DNA of 64,000 nucleotides from Shewanella litorisediminis (GTDB lineage: Bacteria; Pseudomonadota; Gammaproteobacteria; Enterobacterales; Shewanellaceae), in the NCBI RefSeq assembly GCF_016834455.1, contig NZ_CP069213.1:3201501-3265500 (forward strand), written 5' to 3'. Under the pieces are notes generated by a model, which did not search any database, had not been told where the DNA came from, and saw only the letters and a program-made list of their open reading frames with translations. Below, in pieces: positions 1 through 9,207 of this stretch. Within the stretch, counting starts at the first letter, position 1, and each line of letters starts with the position of its first letter. The translations under genes were made by a program, and so were the position numbers.

Positions 1-1059
1 CGGCTCCAGTGCATTGGACAACTCCTGCTCCCAGGCCAGTGACAGAGCCAGATCGGCACTGAGCCCCTCATCATCTTCAGGCAAAAGCAGCTCGTGTTCG
101 GCTTGTGCTTCCACCTCGCCTGACGCCATTGACGCATTCTCTATGAGTTCGAGGCGGATTACTGCTGACGGCTCATGCGATGGAGTCGCCGGGAGCACTG
201 ATTCAGCCTGCTCCAGCGCGATGGACTCAAACTCAAGAGGGGCGATTTCAATACTGGCCTTGGGTGCATCAACGAGCAGCTCGCTATCGACTTCGAGCGG
301 GTCGCTGTCGATTTCAGACAGTTCAGGTTCGGCGCCAATCACGGGTTCAGGCTCAGGCTGATGCTTAAGCTCAGGCTCAGGCTGATGCTTAAGCTCAGGC
401 ACAGGCTTACGCTCAGGCACGGAGTCAGATGCAGGGGCTAAGGTGGCAGTAGAAACGGCAGCGGCTTCGATTCGAGGCGCCACCGTTAAACTTGCCATCC
501 CCGAGGTCACCAGAGGTGCACTCACTGTGTTTGACACCGCATCCTGACCCGCATCGGCTTTTGCCTTGCGCTCACGCAGACACAGGTCAAACCCGTCGCT
601 CACTTCGGTAAGTTCGACTTTGGCCATCGCCAGCGCGTAGCCAAGGTCGTCCAGTTGCTTGCGGTACTGGCCTGCATCTTCCTCAATGCCCGCAATCCCC
701 CGTTTGACCTCGTCGCTGAGCTTATGGGTCAGGCGCTTGTAGGTGGTAATTTCCTGCTCCAGCTCACGGAGCACCCCCTGGGTGGTCGTCACGCTGGCCT
801 CAAGGGCTCCGACCTGCTGTGTCAGTTGCTGACGTCGGCGTTCAAATGCTGCCGAGAGCGTGGGTGGCACAGTTGTCGCCACTGGAGCAGGCGTGGGGAT
901 GTGGCCACTGAATTCAGGAATATGACTCACGGGGAGCCACTGGGTATACGAAGGGTGCCAGCCATAACTCTCGGGTTTATCCTGTAAAAACGCGATAGCC
1001 TCGGCATGGGTCAATGGCGCGCTCTGGGCACCATTATGTGAAAGAATCCATTTCTTCAT
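1..1059 (-). CDS. GYF_2-domain protein with coiled coil and acidic tail (C-terminus cut by window)
   Basis: The minus-strand frame is open from an ATG at 1059 to the window edge (353 codons, no stop), so the C-terminus is missing. The first ~55 residues (MKKWILSHNG..., then ...YTQWLPVSHIPEF) match the start of the next gene upstream and look like a GYF_2/DUF4339 module, a fold thought to bind proline-rich peptides. About residues 70-160 are charged and heptad-like, so probably coiled coil. Around residues 210-235 there is a PEPELKHQ tandem repeat (24-bp units), followed by a long Glu/Asp-rich stretch. There is no signal peptide or membrane segment in the visible part. The start was chosen by alignment with the neighbour; an in-frame ATG 9 nt upstream is possible. 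It lies 45 bp after the neighbouring GYF_2 gene and probably shares its transcript. Function unknown. Confidence 0.75.
   Translation of the reverse strand, partial: MKKWILSHNGAQSAPLTHAEAIAFLQDKPESYGWHPSYTQWLPVSHIPEFSGHIPTPAPVATTVPPTLSAAFERRRQQLTQQVGALEASVTTTQGVLRELEQEITTYKRLTHKLSDEVKRGIAGIEEDAGQYRKQLDDLGYALAMAKVELTEVSDGFDLCLRERKAKADAGQDAVSNTVSAPLVTSGMASLTVAPRIEAAAVSTATLAPASDSVPERKPVPELKHQPEPELKHQPEPEPVIGAEPELSEIDSDPLEVDSELLVDAPKASIEIAPLEFESIALEQAESVLPATPSHEPSAVIRLELIENASMASGEVEAQAEHELLLPEDDEGLSADLALSLAWEQELSNALEP
346..417 (-). repeat. 24-bp tandem repeat, three units, coding PEPELKHQ-type octapeptides
   Basis: Three adjacent 24-bp units (346-369, 370-393, 394-417); the first two are almost identical and the third is diverged. 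They sit in frame in the GYF_2-domain gene and encode proline/glutamate octapeptides, probably a flexible spacer. Confidence 0.75.
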
Positions 1060-1104
1060 AGTGATCATTCTTGTTCATCGCCACGGCGACTGTGTGGAAT
1101 GGGG

Positions 1105-1536
1105 TTAGCCTTGTCTTACGGCAAAACCGGCCAGCTTTTTCTGCAACGCCTCATACTGCTCATTGATGGTGCGCAGGGTCTGATTGACCTCTTGATTCAG
1201 GCTCTGAGTGACCGTTTTGCTGCCCTTGATATCGGCACCGAGTGCCGACAGGCTTTGCTGCAGTGACGTCAGGCTGGCGGCTATGGGTTCGAGCGACTGC
1301 TTTAGCCCTTGCTCTTTGGCGAATACCCGCTCAATCAAGGCCTGTGGCACGGCTTTGGGTGGCGGCGGGGGCGTTAGCTTAAGCTCAAACTCGTCGATGT
1401 GGCTTACCGGTACCCACTGGGCAAACGATGGCTCCCAGGCATAGCTGTCTGGATGGGCTGCGATAAACAGATTGGCTTCAGTCAACCCAAAGGGGCCACT
1501 GATCTCGCCCTGATGGGACAAATACCATTCCTTCAT
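1105..1536 (-). CDS. Small GYF_2-domain protein
   Basis: 143 aa. Residues 1-52 (MKEWYLSHQG..., ...FAQWVPVSHIDEF) form a GYF_2/DUF4339-type domain nearly parallel to the start of the downstream gene. A short proline run (PPPPPK) follows, then a Gln/Leu-rich region (residues ~75-140) likely to be coiled coil. There is no signal peptide. An AAGAGGTGAT ribosome-binding site lies just before the ATG at 1536. The pair looks like a duplication in which the second copy gained a long acidic tail. GYF_2 domains are known as adaptor domains; partner and role here are unknown. Confidence 0.8.
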   Translation of the reverse strand: MKEWYLSHQGEISGPFGLTEANLFIAAHPDSYAWEPSFAQWVPVSHIDEFELKLTPPPPPKAVPQALIERVFAKEQGLKQSLEPIAASLTSLQQSLSALGADIKGSKTVTQSLNQEVNQTLRTINEQYEALQKKLAGFAVRQG

Positions 1537-2159
1537 AGATCACCTCTTACCTTTTTGTATTGGTACTACTTGGTTTTTTCATTGTTCAGGCGTGATGTTC
1601 TAACCATTGCAGCGGGCTATCTGTTCTCAGGGGAAAACCCACTACAACAACCGGCTACATTAACCGATGTTTTTTTACAAGACCACCGATAAGGCGTAAA
1701 TCCCGGATAAAAATTAATCGCCATTCGTACGGAAAAACCCTTACAAACCAGTCAAAAGACTGAAAACCTTGCGAATACCTCTATTCGAGGCTTAAACAAA
1801 TCAAAGGATTGACCCCAGGTCTTAAGAAAGCCATAGCAGGTATCATGTTGACGAAGGAATGCAGGCCTCTGAACAACACCCCACTCCAGTAACACTGAGG
1901 TTTGATTGACGCAGGTATTCATTGGCAGACCTCAGTTAAAATCGAGGCTTAAGCCTCTCGTGCCCACTTTCAGGGATGAAGGAAAGCCCTGCTTTCTCTG
2001 GCGTTACTGCGACCTCAGGCACTATGAATAATGAATGAAACAGCGAATGTAAGATTGACGGTATCTGATTAAGAAGCACGAGATGTAAAAAGGCTTGCGG
2101 GTTTTCACCCAATCTTGCTTTGATATACTGGCTCACCCCCGCTTTTGGAGCGCTTTGCT
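1537..2159. other. Intergenic region, no gene seen
   Basis: About 620 bp between the divergent GYF_2 and AraC genes. It should hold both promoters; a TATACT-like -10 lies at about 2124-2129 for the AraC gene. A 14-bp palindrome GAGGCTTAAGCCTC sits at 1944-1957 and its half CGAGGCTTAA recurs near 1785. The 66-codon frame at 1936-2136 has no ribosome-binding site or recognisable product. No RNA gene was recognised. Confidence 0.5.
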
Positions 2160-2978
2160 ATGTCGACACTGCCGCATCTTGGTTTTCAGCGCTACCAGCC
2201 CTGCGCCCTGCTGCAGCCCTATGTAAGTTGCTACTGGCAAATCTTCCGCCCCGCAGGCGCCGAGTCACAGTCGACTGAGTTTATGCACCCCGAAGGCGGC
2301 ACAGGTATCGTGTTTAATTTTGGCGCGCCCATGCACCTGGATGGCTGGCAACACAGGGCACAATGCCTGATCACGGGTCCCACCAAACAAAGCACCAAAC
2401 TGGAACTCTCCGGCAGGATTGATGCCCTGGGTATTCGCTTCTGGCCCGGCGCAGGGCGGGTATTTTTAAAGTCACCGCTGTCAGAATTGTTGGGACAACA
2501 CCTGACACCGGGGGATCTGTCGCTGGCGCTGTTAAGCGATGAACTGGCCGAGCGCTTAGCGCTGCTGCCCACGGCACCAGAGCGCATTGCCCTGCTCGAA
2601 ACCCGGCTGCTGCAATATCTCACCGCCCACGAGTCCCAAGCTCAGGCAACCGAGCCCAGGATGCAGTACGCACTCAAATGGATAGCCGCGCAAAAGGGTC
2701 AGGGTGAAATACGCAACCTGCTAACCGAGATGGATATCAGCCAGCGCCAGCTCGAACGCCTGTTCCAGCAAAATGTGGGCATGTCCCCAAAAAACTACAG
2801 CATTCTGCAGCGTACCGGCTTCGCCCGCGAGCTGCTTAAACACGACACCGCCGCCCCGCTCACCGACATCGGCTATCAGGCCGGATTCTACGATCAGGCC
2901 CACTTTATCCGGGAATTCAAGCACGTGATTGGCATCACCCCCGGACAATTCAGAAGCAAGGCGCAGCAAAGGCGCTGA
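2160..2978 (+). CDS. AraC-family transcriptional regulator
   Basis: 272 aa. The N-terminal half (GFQRYQPCALLQPYVSCYW...) resembles the sensor domain found in DUF6597-type AraC regulators. The C-terminal ~100 residues form the two-helix-turn-helix AraC DNA-binding domain, with the typical DIGYQAGFYDQAHFIREFK and GITPGQFR signatures. The ATG at 2160 is chosen because GGAG (2147-2150) lies 9 nt upstream; the longer TTG-initiated frame from 2145 would include that site. The ligand is unknown. It is monocistronic, ending in a strong terminator at 3011-3040. Confidence 0.88.
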   Translation: MSTLPHLGFQRYQPCALLQPYVSCYWQIFRPAGAESQSTEFMHPEGGTGIVFNFGAPMHLDGWQHRAQCLITGPTKQSTKLELSGRIDALGIRFWPGAGRVFLKSPLSELLGQHLTPGDLSLALLSDELAERLALLPTAPERIALLETRLLQYLTAHESQAQATEPRMQYALKWIAAQKGQGEIRNLLTEMDISQRQLERLFQQNVGMSPKNYSILQRTGFARELLKHDTAAPLTDIGYQAGFYDQAHFIREFKHVIGITPGQFRSKAQQRR

Positions 2979-3010
2979 GCCCGAGTTTGACGTAACAGTT
3001 ATCCCAAAAT

Positions 3011-3040
3011 AAAAAACGAGTGCCGAAGCACTCGTTTTTT
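3011..3040. terminator. Rho-independent terminator after the AraC gene
   Basis: Perfect 13-bp hairpin (AAAAAACGAGTGC / GCACTCGTTTTTT) with a CGAA tetraloop. The A and T tracts make it potentially bidirectional; gcvP converges from the other side. Confidence 0.9.
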
Positions 3041-3222
3041 ATTTGTCAGTCTAGCCAGGGGTCAACAAGGCCAAAATTGCGTTGCCGACGTCAAGGCGCC
3101 AACAATGGCGTTACTGCCGCAGATAAGACAAGGAAACCTGCTGTTTTCGCCGCGCAGTTTACTCATGTAAAGAGCCACGAAAACAGTGGGGTGACGCCGT
3201 ATTATCCAGGCTAAGTAGCCAT

Positions 3223-6111
3223 TTACTCGTAGTCGCTCATCGGCACACAAGCACAGAACAAATTCCGATCGCCATACACGTCATCGATACGGTTCACCGT
3301 TGGCCAGAACTTGTGGGCGCGCACGAACTCAGTCGGGAACACCGCCAGCTCACGGCTGTATGGACGGGCATCGAACGCTGGGTCCATGATGTCGTCCATG
3401 GTGTGCGGGGCGTTGCACAGTGGGTTGTTGTCCACTGGCCACTCGCCGCTTTCCACACGGGCGATTTCGCCGCGAATGGCAACCATGGCCTCGATGAAAC
3501 GGTCGATTTCGACTTTGGATTCAGACTCAGTCGGCTCGATCATCAGGGTGCCGGCAACCGGGAAGCTCATGGTTGGCGCGTGGAAACCGTAGTCGTTCAG
3601 ACGCTTGGCCACGTCCATCTCGGTCACACCAGAGGCTTCTTTCAGCGGACGCATATCGATGATGCACTCGTGAGCGATACGATCGTTACGGCCGCGGAAC
3701 AGCACTGGGTAGTGCTCAGACAGCTTCTTGGTCAGGTAGTTGGCGTTAAGCATAGCGGTCTGGGTAGATTGCTTCAGACCCTTGCTGCCGAGCAGCTTGA
3801 TGTACATCCAGCTGATTGGCAGGATGCCGGCGCTGCCGAATGGCGCGGCAGACACGGCGCCATTGTTGTCGCTTTCGATGCCCTGCTTAACCACAGCGTG
3901 ACCGGCCACAAAGGGTGCCAGATGCTTCTTCACGCCGATTGGGCCCATGCCGGGGCCACCGCCGCCGTGAGGGATGGCGAAGGTTTTGTGCAGGTTCAGG
4001 TGCGATACGTCGGCGCCGATAAAGCCAGGGGCGGTGAGGCCTACCTGAGCGTTCATGTTGGCACCGTCGAGGTACACCTGGCCGCCGTGCTGGTGAATGA
4101 TGTCACAGATTTCACGCACGGTTTCTTCGTATACACCGTGGGTAGAAGGATAAGTGATCATGATGCACGACAGGTTCTCGGCCACTTCGGCGGCCTTGGC
4201 GCGCAGGTCGTCCAGATCGACGTTACCTTCTTTGTCACAGGCAGTTACTACGACTTTCATGCCAGCGAGCTGGGCAGAAGCCGGGTTGGTACCGTGGGCA
4301 GACTGAGGGATCAGACACACGTCGCGATGGCCTTCGCCGCGAGACTCGTGGTACTTGCGGATTGCCAGGAGACCGGCGTATTCGCCCTGAGCACCTGAGT
4401 TAGGCTGCATACATACGGCATCGTAACCTGTGATATCCACCAGCCAATCGGACAGCTCGCCAATCAGCTGAGTGTAACCCTGGGCCTGCTCGGATGGGCA
4501 GAAGGGGTGCATGTTGGCAAATTCTGGCCAGCTCACCGGGATCATCTCAACGGCGGCGTTGAGCTTCATGGTGCAGGAACCCAGCGAAATCATCGAGTAG
4601 TTCAGCGCCAGATCTTTGCTTTCGAGGCGCTTGATGTAGCGCATCATCTCGGTTTCGCTGTGGTAGCGGTTAAAGGTTGGGTGAGTCAGGTAGGCTTCTT
4701 CACGCACCAGCGCTGCAGGGATAGAGTTTGAACCCTTGGCAAGGATGTCGGCATCGATAGCGGCCACATCCAGACCATGACCGGCGCCCAGGATGATGTC
4801 GAACAGTTCGGCAACATCGCCACGGGTAGTGGTTTCGGCCAGGCTCACACCCACAACGCCATCGGCGTCGTAGCGCAGGTTCACACCGGCAGCCAGGGCG
4901 CGGGCACGTACGGCGTCCACATCAACCTTGAAGCTTAAGGTATCGAACCATTGATTGTTCAGTACAGTCACACCCTTGGCGGCAAGACCGGCGGCCAGGA
5001 TGTCGGTCAGGCGATGGATGCGCTCGGCAATCACCTTGAGCCCCTGTGGGCCATGGAATACGGCGTAGAAAGAGGCCATGTTGGCCAGCAGCACCTGTGC
5101 GGTACAGATGTTGGAGTTGGCTTTCTCGCGGCGGATGTGCTGCTCGCGGGTTTGCATGGCCATACGCAGGGCAGTCTTGCCACGGGTGTCTTTGGACACA
5201 CCGATGATACGGCCGGGCATAGAGCGCTTGTGCTCATCTTTGGACACAAAGAAGGCGGCGTGTGGGCCACCAAAGCCCATGGGCACGCCAAAGCGCTGGG
5301 CTGAGCCGAATACCACGTCGGCGCCCATGGCACCGGGGCTCTTCAAGAGCACCAGCGACATGATGTCGGCGCCCACGGTCACAATCACGTTCTTGGCGCG
5401 CAGCTGGGCAAACAGCTCGGTGAAGTCGGTCAGTTGACCCTGACGGTTGGTGTACTGGAACAGGGCACCAAAGAGGTCATCATGGTTAGCGGCATCAGCA
5501 GCAGGACCGGTCACAATGTCAAAGCCAAAACACTCGGCGCGGGTTTTTACCACGTCCAGGGTTTGTGGGAATACGTCATCGGCTACGAAGAAAGTGTTGG
5601 CTTTCTTGGCCTTGGATACACGCTTGGCCAGCGCCATAGCTTCGGCAGCGGCAGTGGCTTCGTCCAGCAAAGAGGCAGAGGCCAGGTCCAGACCGGTCAG
5701 GTCGATGGACAGCTGCTGGAAGTTCAGGATGGCTTCGAGGCGGCCCTGGGCGATTTCTGGCTGATATGGGGTGTAGGCAGTGTACCAACCCGGGTTTTCC
5801 AGCACGTTACGCAGGATAACGTTAGGCACTTCAGTGCCGTGGTAGCCCATACCAATGTAGCTCTTGAACACCTGGTTCTTATCGGCCAGCTGGCGGATGT
5901 AGGCCAGACCGGCGGCTTCGCCATTGGAGGCACCCACGTTCAGCTCGCGACCCAGACGGATAGACTCGGGTACGATTTGGGCGGTCAGATCTTCCAGGGA
6001 CTCGGCACCAACGTAGTTCAGCATGGCTTGCTGTTCGTCGGCATCGGGGCCAATGTGACGGGTCAGAAACAGCTCGTGCTGTTCCAGCTCTGTGAGGGTT
6101 TGCTTGGTCAT
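3223..6111 (-). CDS. gcvP: Glycine dehydrogenase (aminomethyl-transferring), P protein
   Basis: 962 aa, the normal length for the single-chain bacterial P protein (~957 in E. coli). This PLP enzyme decarboxylates glycine and passes the aminomethyl group to lipoyl-GcvH in the cytosol. Seen directly: N-terminal [17 protein letters not shown], the glycine-rich loop before GGPHAAFF, and the PLP-lysine segment [20 protein letters not shown] at about residue 710. AAAGG precedes the ATG. It is last in the order gcvT–gcvH–gcvP, separated from gcvH by 101 bp with a hairpin/T-tract, so its expression may be set apart from gcvTH. Confidence 0.98.
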   Translation of the reverse strand: MTKQTLTELEQHELFLTRHIGPDADEQQAMLNYVGAESLEDLTAQIVPESIRLGRELNVGASNGEAAGLAYIRQLADKNQVFKSYIGMGYHGTEVPNVILRNVLENPGWYTAYTPYQPEIAQGRLEAILNFQQLSIDLTGLDLASASLLDEATAAAEAMALAKRVSKAKKANTFFVADDVFPQTLDVVKTRAECFGFDIVTGPAADAANHDDLFGALFQYTNRQGQLTDFTELFAQLRAKNVIVTVGADIMSLVLLKSPGAMGADVVFGSAQRFGVPMGFGGPHAAFFVSKDEHKRSMPGRIIGVSKDTRGKTALRMAMQTREQHIRREKANSNICTAQVLLANMASFYAVFHGPQGLKVIAERIHRLTDILAAGLAAKGVTVLNNQWFDTLSFKVDVDAVRARALAAGVNLRYDADGVVGVSLAETTTRGDVAELFDIILGAGHGLDVAAIDADILAKGSNSIPAALVREEAYLTHPTFNRYHSETEMMRYIKRLESKDLALNYSMISLGSCTMKLNAAVEMIPVSWPEFANMHPFCPSEQAQGYTQLIGELSDWLVDITGYDAVCMQPNSGAQGEYAGLLAIRKYHESRGEGHRDVCLIPQSAHGTNPASAQLAGMKVVVTACDKEGNVDLDDLRAKAAEVAENLSCIMITYPSTHGVYEETVREICDIIHQHGGQVYLDGANMNAQVGLTAPGFIGADVSHLNLHKTFAIPHGGGGPGMGPIGVKKHLAPFVAGHAVVKQGIESDNNGAVSAAPFGSAGILPISWMYIKLLGSKGLKQSTQTAMLNANYLTKKLSEHYPVLFRGRNDRIAHECIIDMRPLKEASGVTEMDVAKRLNDYGFHAPTMSFPVAGTLMIEPTESESKVEIDRFIEAMVAIRGEIARVESGEWPVDNNPLCNAPHTMDDIMDPAFDARPYSRELAVFPTEFVRAHKFWPTVNRIDDVYGDRNLFCACVPMSDYE

Positions 6112-6176
6112 GATAAACCTTTCAAATTACGCCGATCTCAATTGCGACCGATCTGCTTTATGTCGGATAAAACAAA

Positions 6177-6201
6177 CGAAGCCCCGGGGGGCTTCGTTTT
6201 T
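6177..6201. terminator. Hairpin with T-tracts between gcvH and gcvP
   Basis: CGAAGCCCC / GGGGCTTCG hairpin (6177-6196). On the minus strand, the direction of gcv transcription, it is followed by TTTGTTTTA; on the plus strand by TTTTT. It lies between co-directional genes of one pathway, so it may act as a partial terminator or attenuator. Confidence 0.7.
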
Positions 6202-6212
6202 CCTGGCGAGGA

Positions 6213-6602
6213 TTATTCCTCGTCGATAACTGCTTGATAACCTTCGGCATCGAGCAGGCTGTCCAGCTCAGACTCATCAGAAGGCTTGATGCGGAAGAAC
6301 CAGCCGTCACCGTAAGCATCGCTGTTTACCAGCTCAGGAGAATCTTCCAGAGATTCGTTCACGGCAATTACTTCACCGGAGATAGGGGCATAGATGTCAG
6401 AGGCGGCTTTTACAGACTCGGCCACGGCGCAGTCTTCACCGGCAGACACAGTGTCACCCACTTCAGGCAGCTCAACGAATACCATGTCACCCAGCAGTTC
6501 CTGAGCGTGCTCAGTGATACCTACGGTGTAGGTGCCGTCGTCTTCCTTGCGGATCCATTCGTGGGAAGAAGCATACTTGAGTTCGGACGGGATATTGCTC
6601 AT
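6213..6602 (-). CDS. gcvH: Glycine cleavage system H protein
   Basis: 129 aa, full length. This is the lipoyl carrier that shuttles the aminomethyl group from GcvP to GcvT and is reoxidised by the L protein (lipoamide dehydrogenase, not in this window). The lipoylated lysine is K65 in [11 protein letters not shown], in the typical hairpin context, with [10 protein letters not shown] before it. TAAGGAAC precedes the ATG at 6602. It follows gcvT after 25 bp and is clearly in one transcript with it. Confidence 0.98.
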
Positions 6603-6627
6603 TGTTCTTGTTCCTTAATCGGGTCTT

Positions 6628-7722
6628 TTAAAATGCTTGTTTTCCGTTGCGTACGAAGCTGGGTGCAATAACACGCACCGTCACACGCTTCTTGCGCATT
6701 TCCACTTCGGCAGTATCACCGATGGCGCCGGGTACGCGAGCCATCGCGATAGAATAGCCCAAAGTGGGTGAGAATGTACCGCTGGTGATCACGCCCTGGT
6801 GCTCAACGCCATTGGCGTCGGTAAAAAACACTGGCATATCATGGCGCAGAACGCCCTTCTCTTCCATCACCAGACCGACTAATTTGTCGCTGCCCTTGGC
6901 CTTGATGGCTTCCAATGCTTCACGGCCGATAAAGTCGCGATCCGCCGGTTCCCATGCAATGGTCCAGCCCATGTTGGCGGCCAGTGGGTTGACGCTTTCG
7001 TCCATGTCCTGACCGTAGAGGTTCATACCGGCTTCCAGACGCAGGGTATCACGGGCACCCAGACCACATGGCTGCACACCGGCATCCAGCAGGGCTTGCC
7101 ACAGGGCCTCGGCTTCGGCTTCAGGCACGATAATCTCGTAACCGGCTTCGCCGGTGTAACCTGTGGTAGCAATAAAGAGGCTGCCGGCCTGCTTGCCGAA
7201 GAAAGGCTTCATGCCTTCGATGGCGGCGTTTTGCTCGGCGGTAAATACGGTGGCGGCTTTGGCCTTGGCGTTAGGACCCTGCACGGCAATCATGGCCAGT
7301 TCAGGACGCTCGGTGATGGTAACGTCGAAGCCTTTGGCCTGTTCGCCAATCCACGCCAGATCTTTTTCGCGGGTCGCAGAGTTAACTACCACGCGGTATT
7401 GGGTATCGCTGAGATAGTAGGTGATGAGGTCGTCGATGACGCCGCCGTCGTGGTTCAGCATGCCGCCGTAGAGGGCTTTGCCGGGAACGGTCAGTTTGGC
7501 AATGTCGTTAGCCAGCAGTTTGCGCAGGAAAGCGCGGGCATCGGCACCTTCAACGTCCACCACAGTCATGTGAGATACGTCGAACATACCGGCGTCACGG
7601 CGCACGGCATGGTGCTCTTCGATTTGGGAGCCATAGTTGAGGGGCATATCCCAGCCGTGGAAGTCCACCATCTTGGCGTTCGATTCCAGGTGCTTGCTAA
7701 AGAGTACAGTTTTATTAGCCAT
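6628..7722 (-). CDS. gcvT: Aminomethyltransferase, glycine cleavage T protein
   Basis: 364 aa (E. coli 364). It moves the one-carbon unit from aminomethyl-lipoyl-GcvH to tetrahydrofolate, giving 5,10-methylene-THF and ammonia. Family signatures seen: [13 protein letters not shown] near the N-terminus, [22 protein letters not shown] and [14 protein letters not shown]. The ATG at 7722 is chosen because AGAAGGGA lies just upstream and MANKTVLF is the usual start; the frame extends 41 codons further but without support. First gene of the gcv operon; a promoter lies at 7790-7820. Confidence 0.97.
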   Translation of the reverse strand: MANKTVLFSKHLESNAKMVDFHGWDMPLNYGSQIEEHHAVRRDAGMFDVSHMTVVDVEGADARAFLRKLLANDIAKLTVPGKALYGGMLNHDGGVIDDLITYYLSDTQYRVVVNSATREKDLAWIGEQAKGFDVTITERPELAMIAVQGPNAKAKAATVFTAEQNAAIEGMKPFFGKQAGSLFIATTGYTGEAGYEIIVPEAEAEALWQALLDAGVQPCGLGARDTLRLEAGMNLYGQDMDESVNPLAANMGWTIAWEPADRDFIGREALEAIKAKGSDKLVGLVMEEKGVLRHDMPVFFTDANGVEHQGVITSGTFSPTLGYSIAMARVPGAIGDTAEVEMRKKRVTVRVIAPSFVRNGKQAF

Positions 7723-7789
7723 TATTATCCCTTCTATCCGGGGCTTTGGTGCCAAAAATAGAAACGGCACCTGGTTAAAATGCGGCGAA

Positions 7790-7820
7790 ATTATACCTTG
7801 CGTCACAAATTTGTATACAA
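7790..7820 (-). promoter_or_regulatory. Predicted gcvTHP promoter with a palindrome over the -35
   Basis: On the minus strand TATAAT (7795-7790) is preceded, 19 nt away, by TTGTAT (7820-7815). The -35 lies in a perfect 10-bp palindrome TTGTATACAA (7811-7820), a plausible operator. The leader would be ~60 nt. No glycine riboswitch motif was recognised in it. Confidence 0.5.
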
Positions 7821-7848
7821 GAGAATTTTCTAATCCGAACAACAAGGC

Positions 7849-7885
7849 ATTAGTTTTTCTTATGAAAAAACCAGAAAAAACTAAT
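7849..7885. repeat. AT-rich inverted repeat upstream of gcvT
   Basis: ATTAGTTTTT (7849-7858) and AAAAACTAAT (7876-7885) form a 10-bp inverted repeat with a 17-nt spacer, between ubiI and the gcvT promoter. It could be a weak terminator for ubiI or a protein-binding site. Confidence 0.4.
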
Positions 7886-8002
7886 CTTCAGAAGTCGCAT
7901 TACAATTTTTGGCCGCCAATTGTTTGATATTTGCTGCAAAAATCGCCTTTAACGCCTGCCTGGTCGGCAGCTGTTATCAAATATTTCACAGAGACTGTTT
8001 GC

Positions 8003-9184
8003 TTATCTGCCCATGGCCTGTTTGATGAACACTGTTTTCAGTCCAGGCAGCTTATCCACCAGATTCAGCCCCAGATCCCGCACCGCTTGCTTAATGGGGT
8101 TGTTGCCTTCAAAGAGGCGTTTGAAGCCTTCCATGGTGGCTATCATTTCCTGGGCGGCGGCCTTACGTTCGCGCTCCAGCGGCCGCAGCAGGCGGTAATC
8201 GCCTATGTCTTTACCGTCGGCTTTCAGGCCACTGAGGGTATGGATTATGGCGGCGGCGTCCTGAAAACCCAGGTTTACCCCTTGGCCCGCCAGCGGATGT
8301 ATGGTGTGGGCCGCATCCCCCGCCAGCAGCAGGCGGTGGCGGGCAAAATGGCGGGCATAGCGCATCCGCAGGTTAAAGCCGATACGCTCGCTCTTTACCT
8401 GGCACAGGCCCAGACGGGCATCGAAGGCGGCGGTGAGGGATTTTGAAAAATTTTCATCATCCATGGCCAGCAGCGCCTGCGCCTTGGGCTCGGTCACCGA
8501 CCAGACGATGGAGCAAAGATTTGCCTGATACAGCGGCAAAAACGCCAGCGGACCGTCAGGCAGGAACACCTGACGGGCACAGCTCTCGTGGGGCTCGGCG
8601 GTTTCTATGGTGGCAACGATGGCGGTATGGCCATAGTCCCAGAAGGTCAGCGGAATATTGCACTGGCTGCGCACCCAACTGTTGGCGCCATCGGCGGCGA
8701 TAACAACGGCAGCCGAGAGCATGTCGCCCTCTTCCAGGGTCAGCCAGGCTTCTTTTTCGCCAAAGGCGAGGCGGCTTAGGCGCACACCTTCGCGGTAATC
8801 CAGGTTATCGAACTCACCGGCGCGCTTGGCCAGTGCGGCGGCAATGTTGTCGTTTTCGATGATGGTGCCAAGGCTTGTCTCACCGAGCTCATTGGCATCA
8901 AAGCCAATCTTGCCCATGCCGTCTTTGTCCCAAACCTGCATTCGGCTGTAGGGGGCGGTGCGCTGACAGTCCATCAGTGGCCAGGCGCCCAGAGACTTTA
9001 GCAGATCTTCACTGGCACGATTGATTGCACTGACCCTAAGACGCGGCTCACCCTCCACCGCACTCTGACTGCCGGCATCCAAAACTGTCACCTTAAGCCC
9101 TGCCTCGGCAAGGCCGATGGCGGTTGCCAATCCCACCATGCCGCCACCTACAATGGCCACATCACAGCTTTGGGTTGTCATCAT
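8003..9184 (-). CDS. ubiI: FAD-dependent ubiquinone-biosynthesis monooxygenase (UbiI/VisC type)
   Basis: 393 aa, usual length for the UbiH/UbiI/UbiF flavoprotein hydroxylases that oxygenate the ring of the ubiquinone precursor at the inner membrane. The N-terminal FAD motif is IVGGGMVGLATAIGLAEAG (residues ~10-28) and the second FAD/ribityl motif is GDAAHTIHPLAGQGVNLGF. This spelling and the position between ubiH and gcvT point to UbiI (C5 hydroxylase, formerly VisC); UbiF is the alternative. GAGGA lies 7 nt before ATG 9184. It starts 23 bp after ubiH. Confidence 0.9.
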   Translation of the reverse strand: MMTTQSCDVAIVGGGMVGLATAIGLAEAGLKVTVLDAGSQSAVEGEPRLRVSAINRASEDLLKSLGAWPLMDCQRTAPYSRMQVWDKDGMGKIGFDANELGETSLGTIIENDNIAAALAKRAGEFDNLDYREGVRLSRLAFGEKEAWLTLEEGDMLSAAVVIAADGANSWVRSQCNIPLTFWDYGHTAIVATIETAEPHESCARQVFLPDGPLAFLPLYQANLCSIVWSVTEPKAQALLAMDDENFSKSLTAAFDARLGLCQVKSERIGFNLRMRYARHFARHRLLLAGDAAHTIHPLAGQGVNLGFQDAAAIIHTLSGLKADGKDIGDYRLLRPLERERKAAAQEMIATMEGFKRLFEGNNPIKQAVRDLGLNLVDKLPGLKTVFIKQAMGR

Positions 9185-9207
9185 CTGTCAGTCCTCGGAC
9201 GAAAAAG

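Noticed and set aside
1936-2136. 66-codon minus-strand frame upstream of the AraC gene
   Set aside because: GTG start without Shine-Dalgarno, no recognisable product, and it covers the likely AraC promoter.
3313-6237. Long plus-strand frames opposite gcvP and gcvH
   Set aside because: Shadow frames caused by codon bias in the real minus-strand genes; their translations are not protein-like.
7723-8002. Possible glycine riboswitch before gcvT
   Set aside because: No tandem aptamer motifs were found in the leader on the minus strand; a normal promoter sits 60-100 bp upstream of the start.
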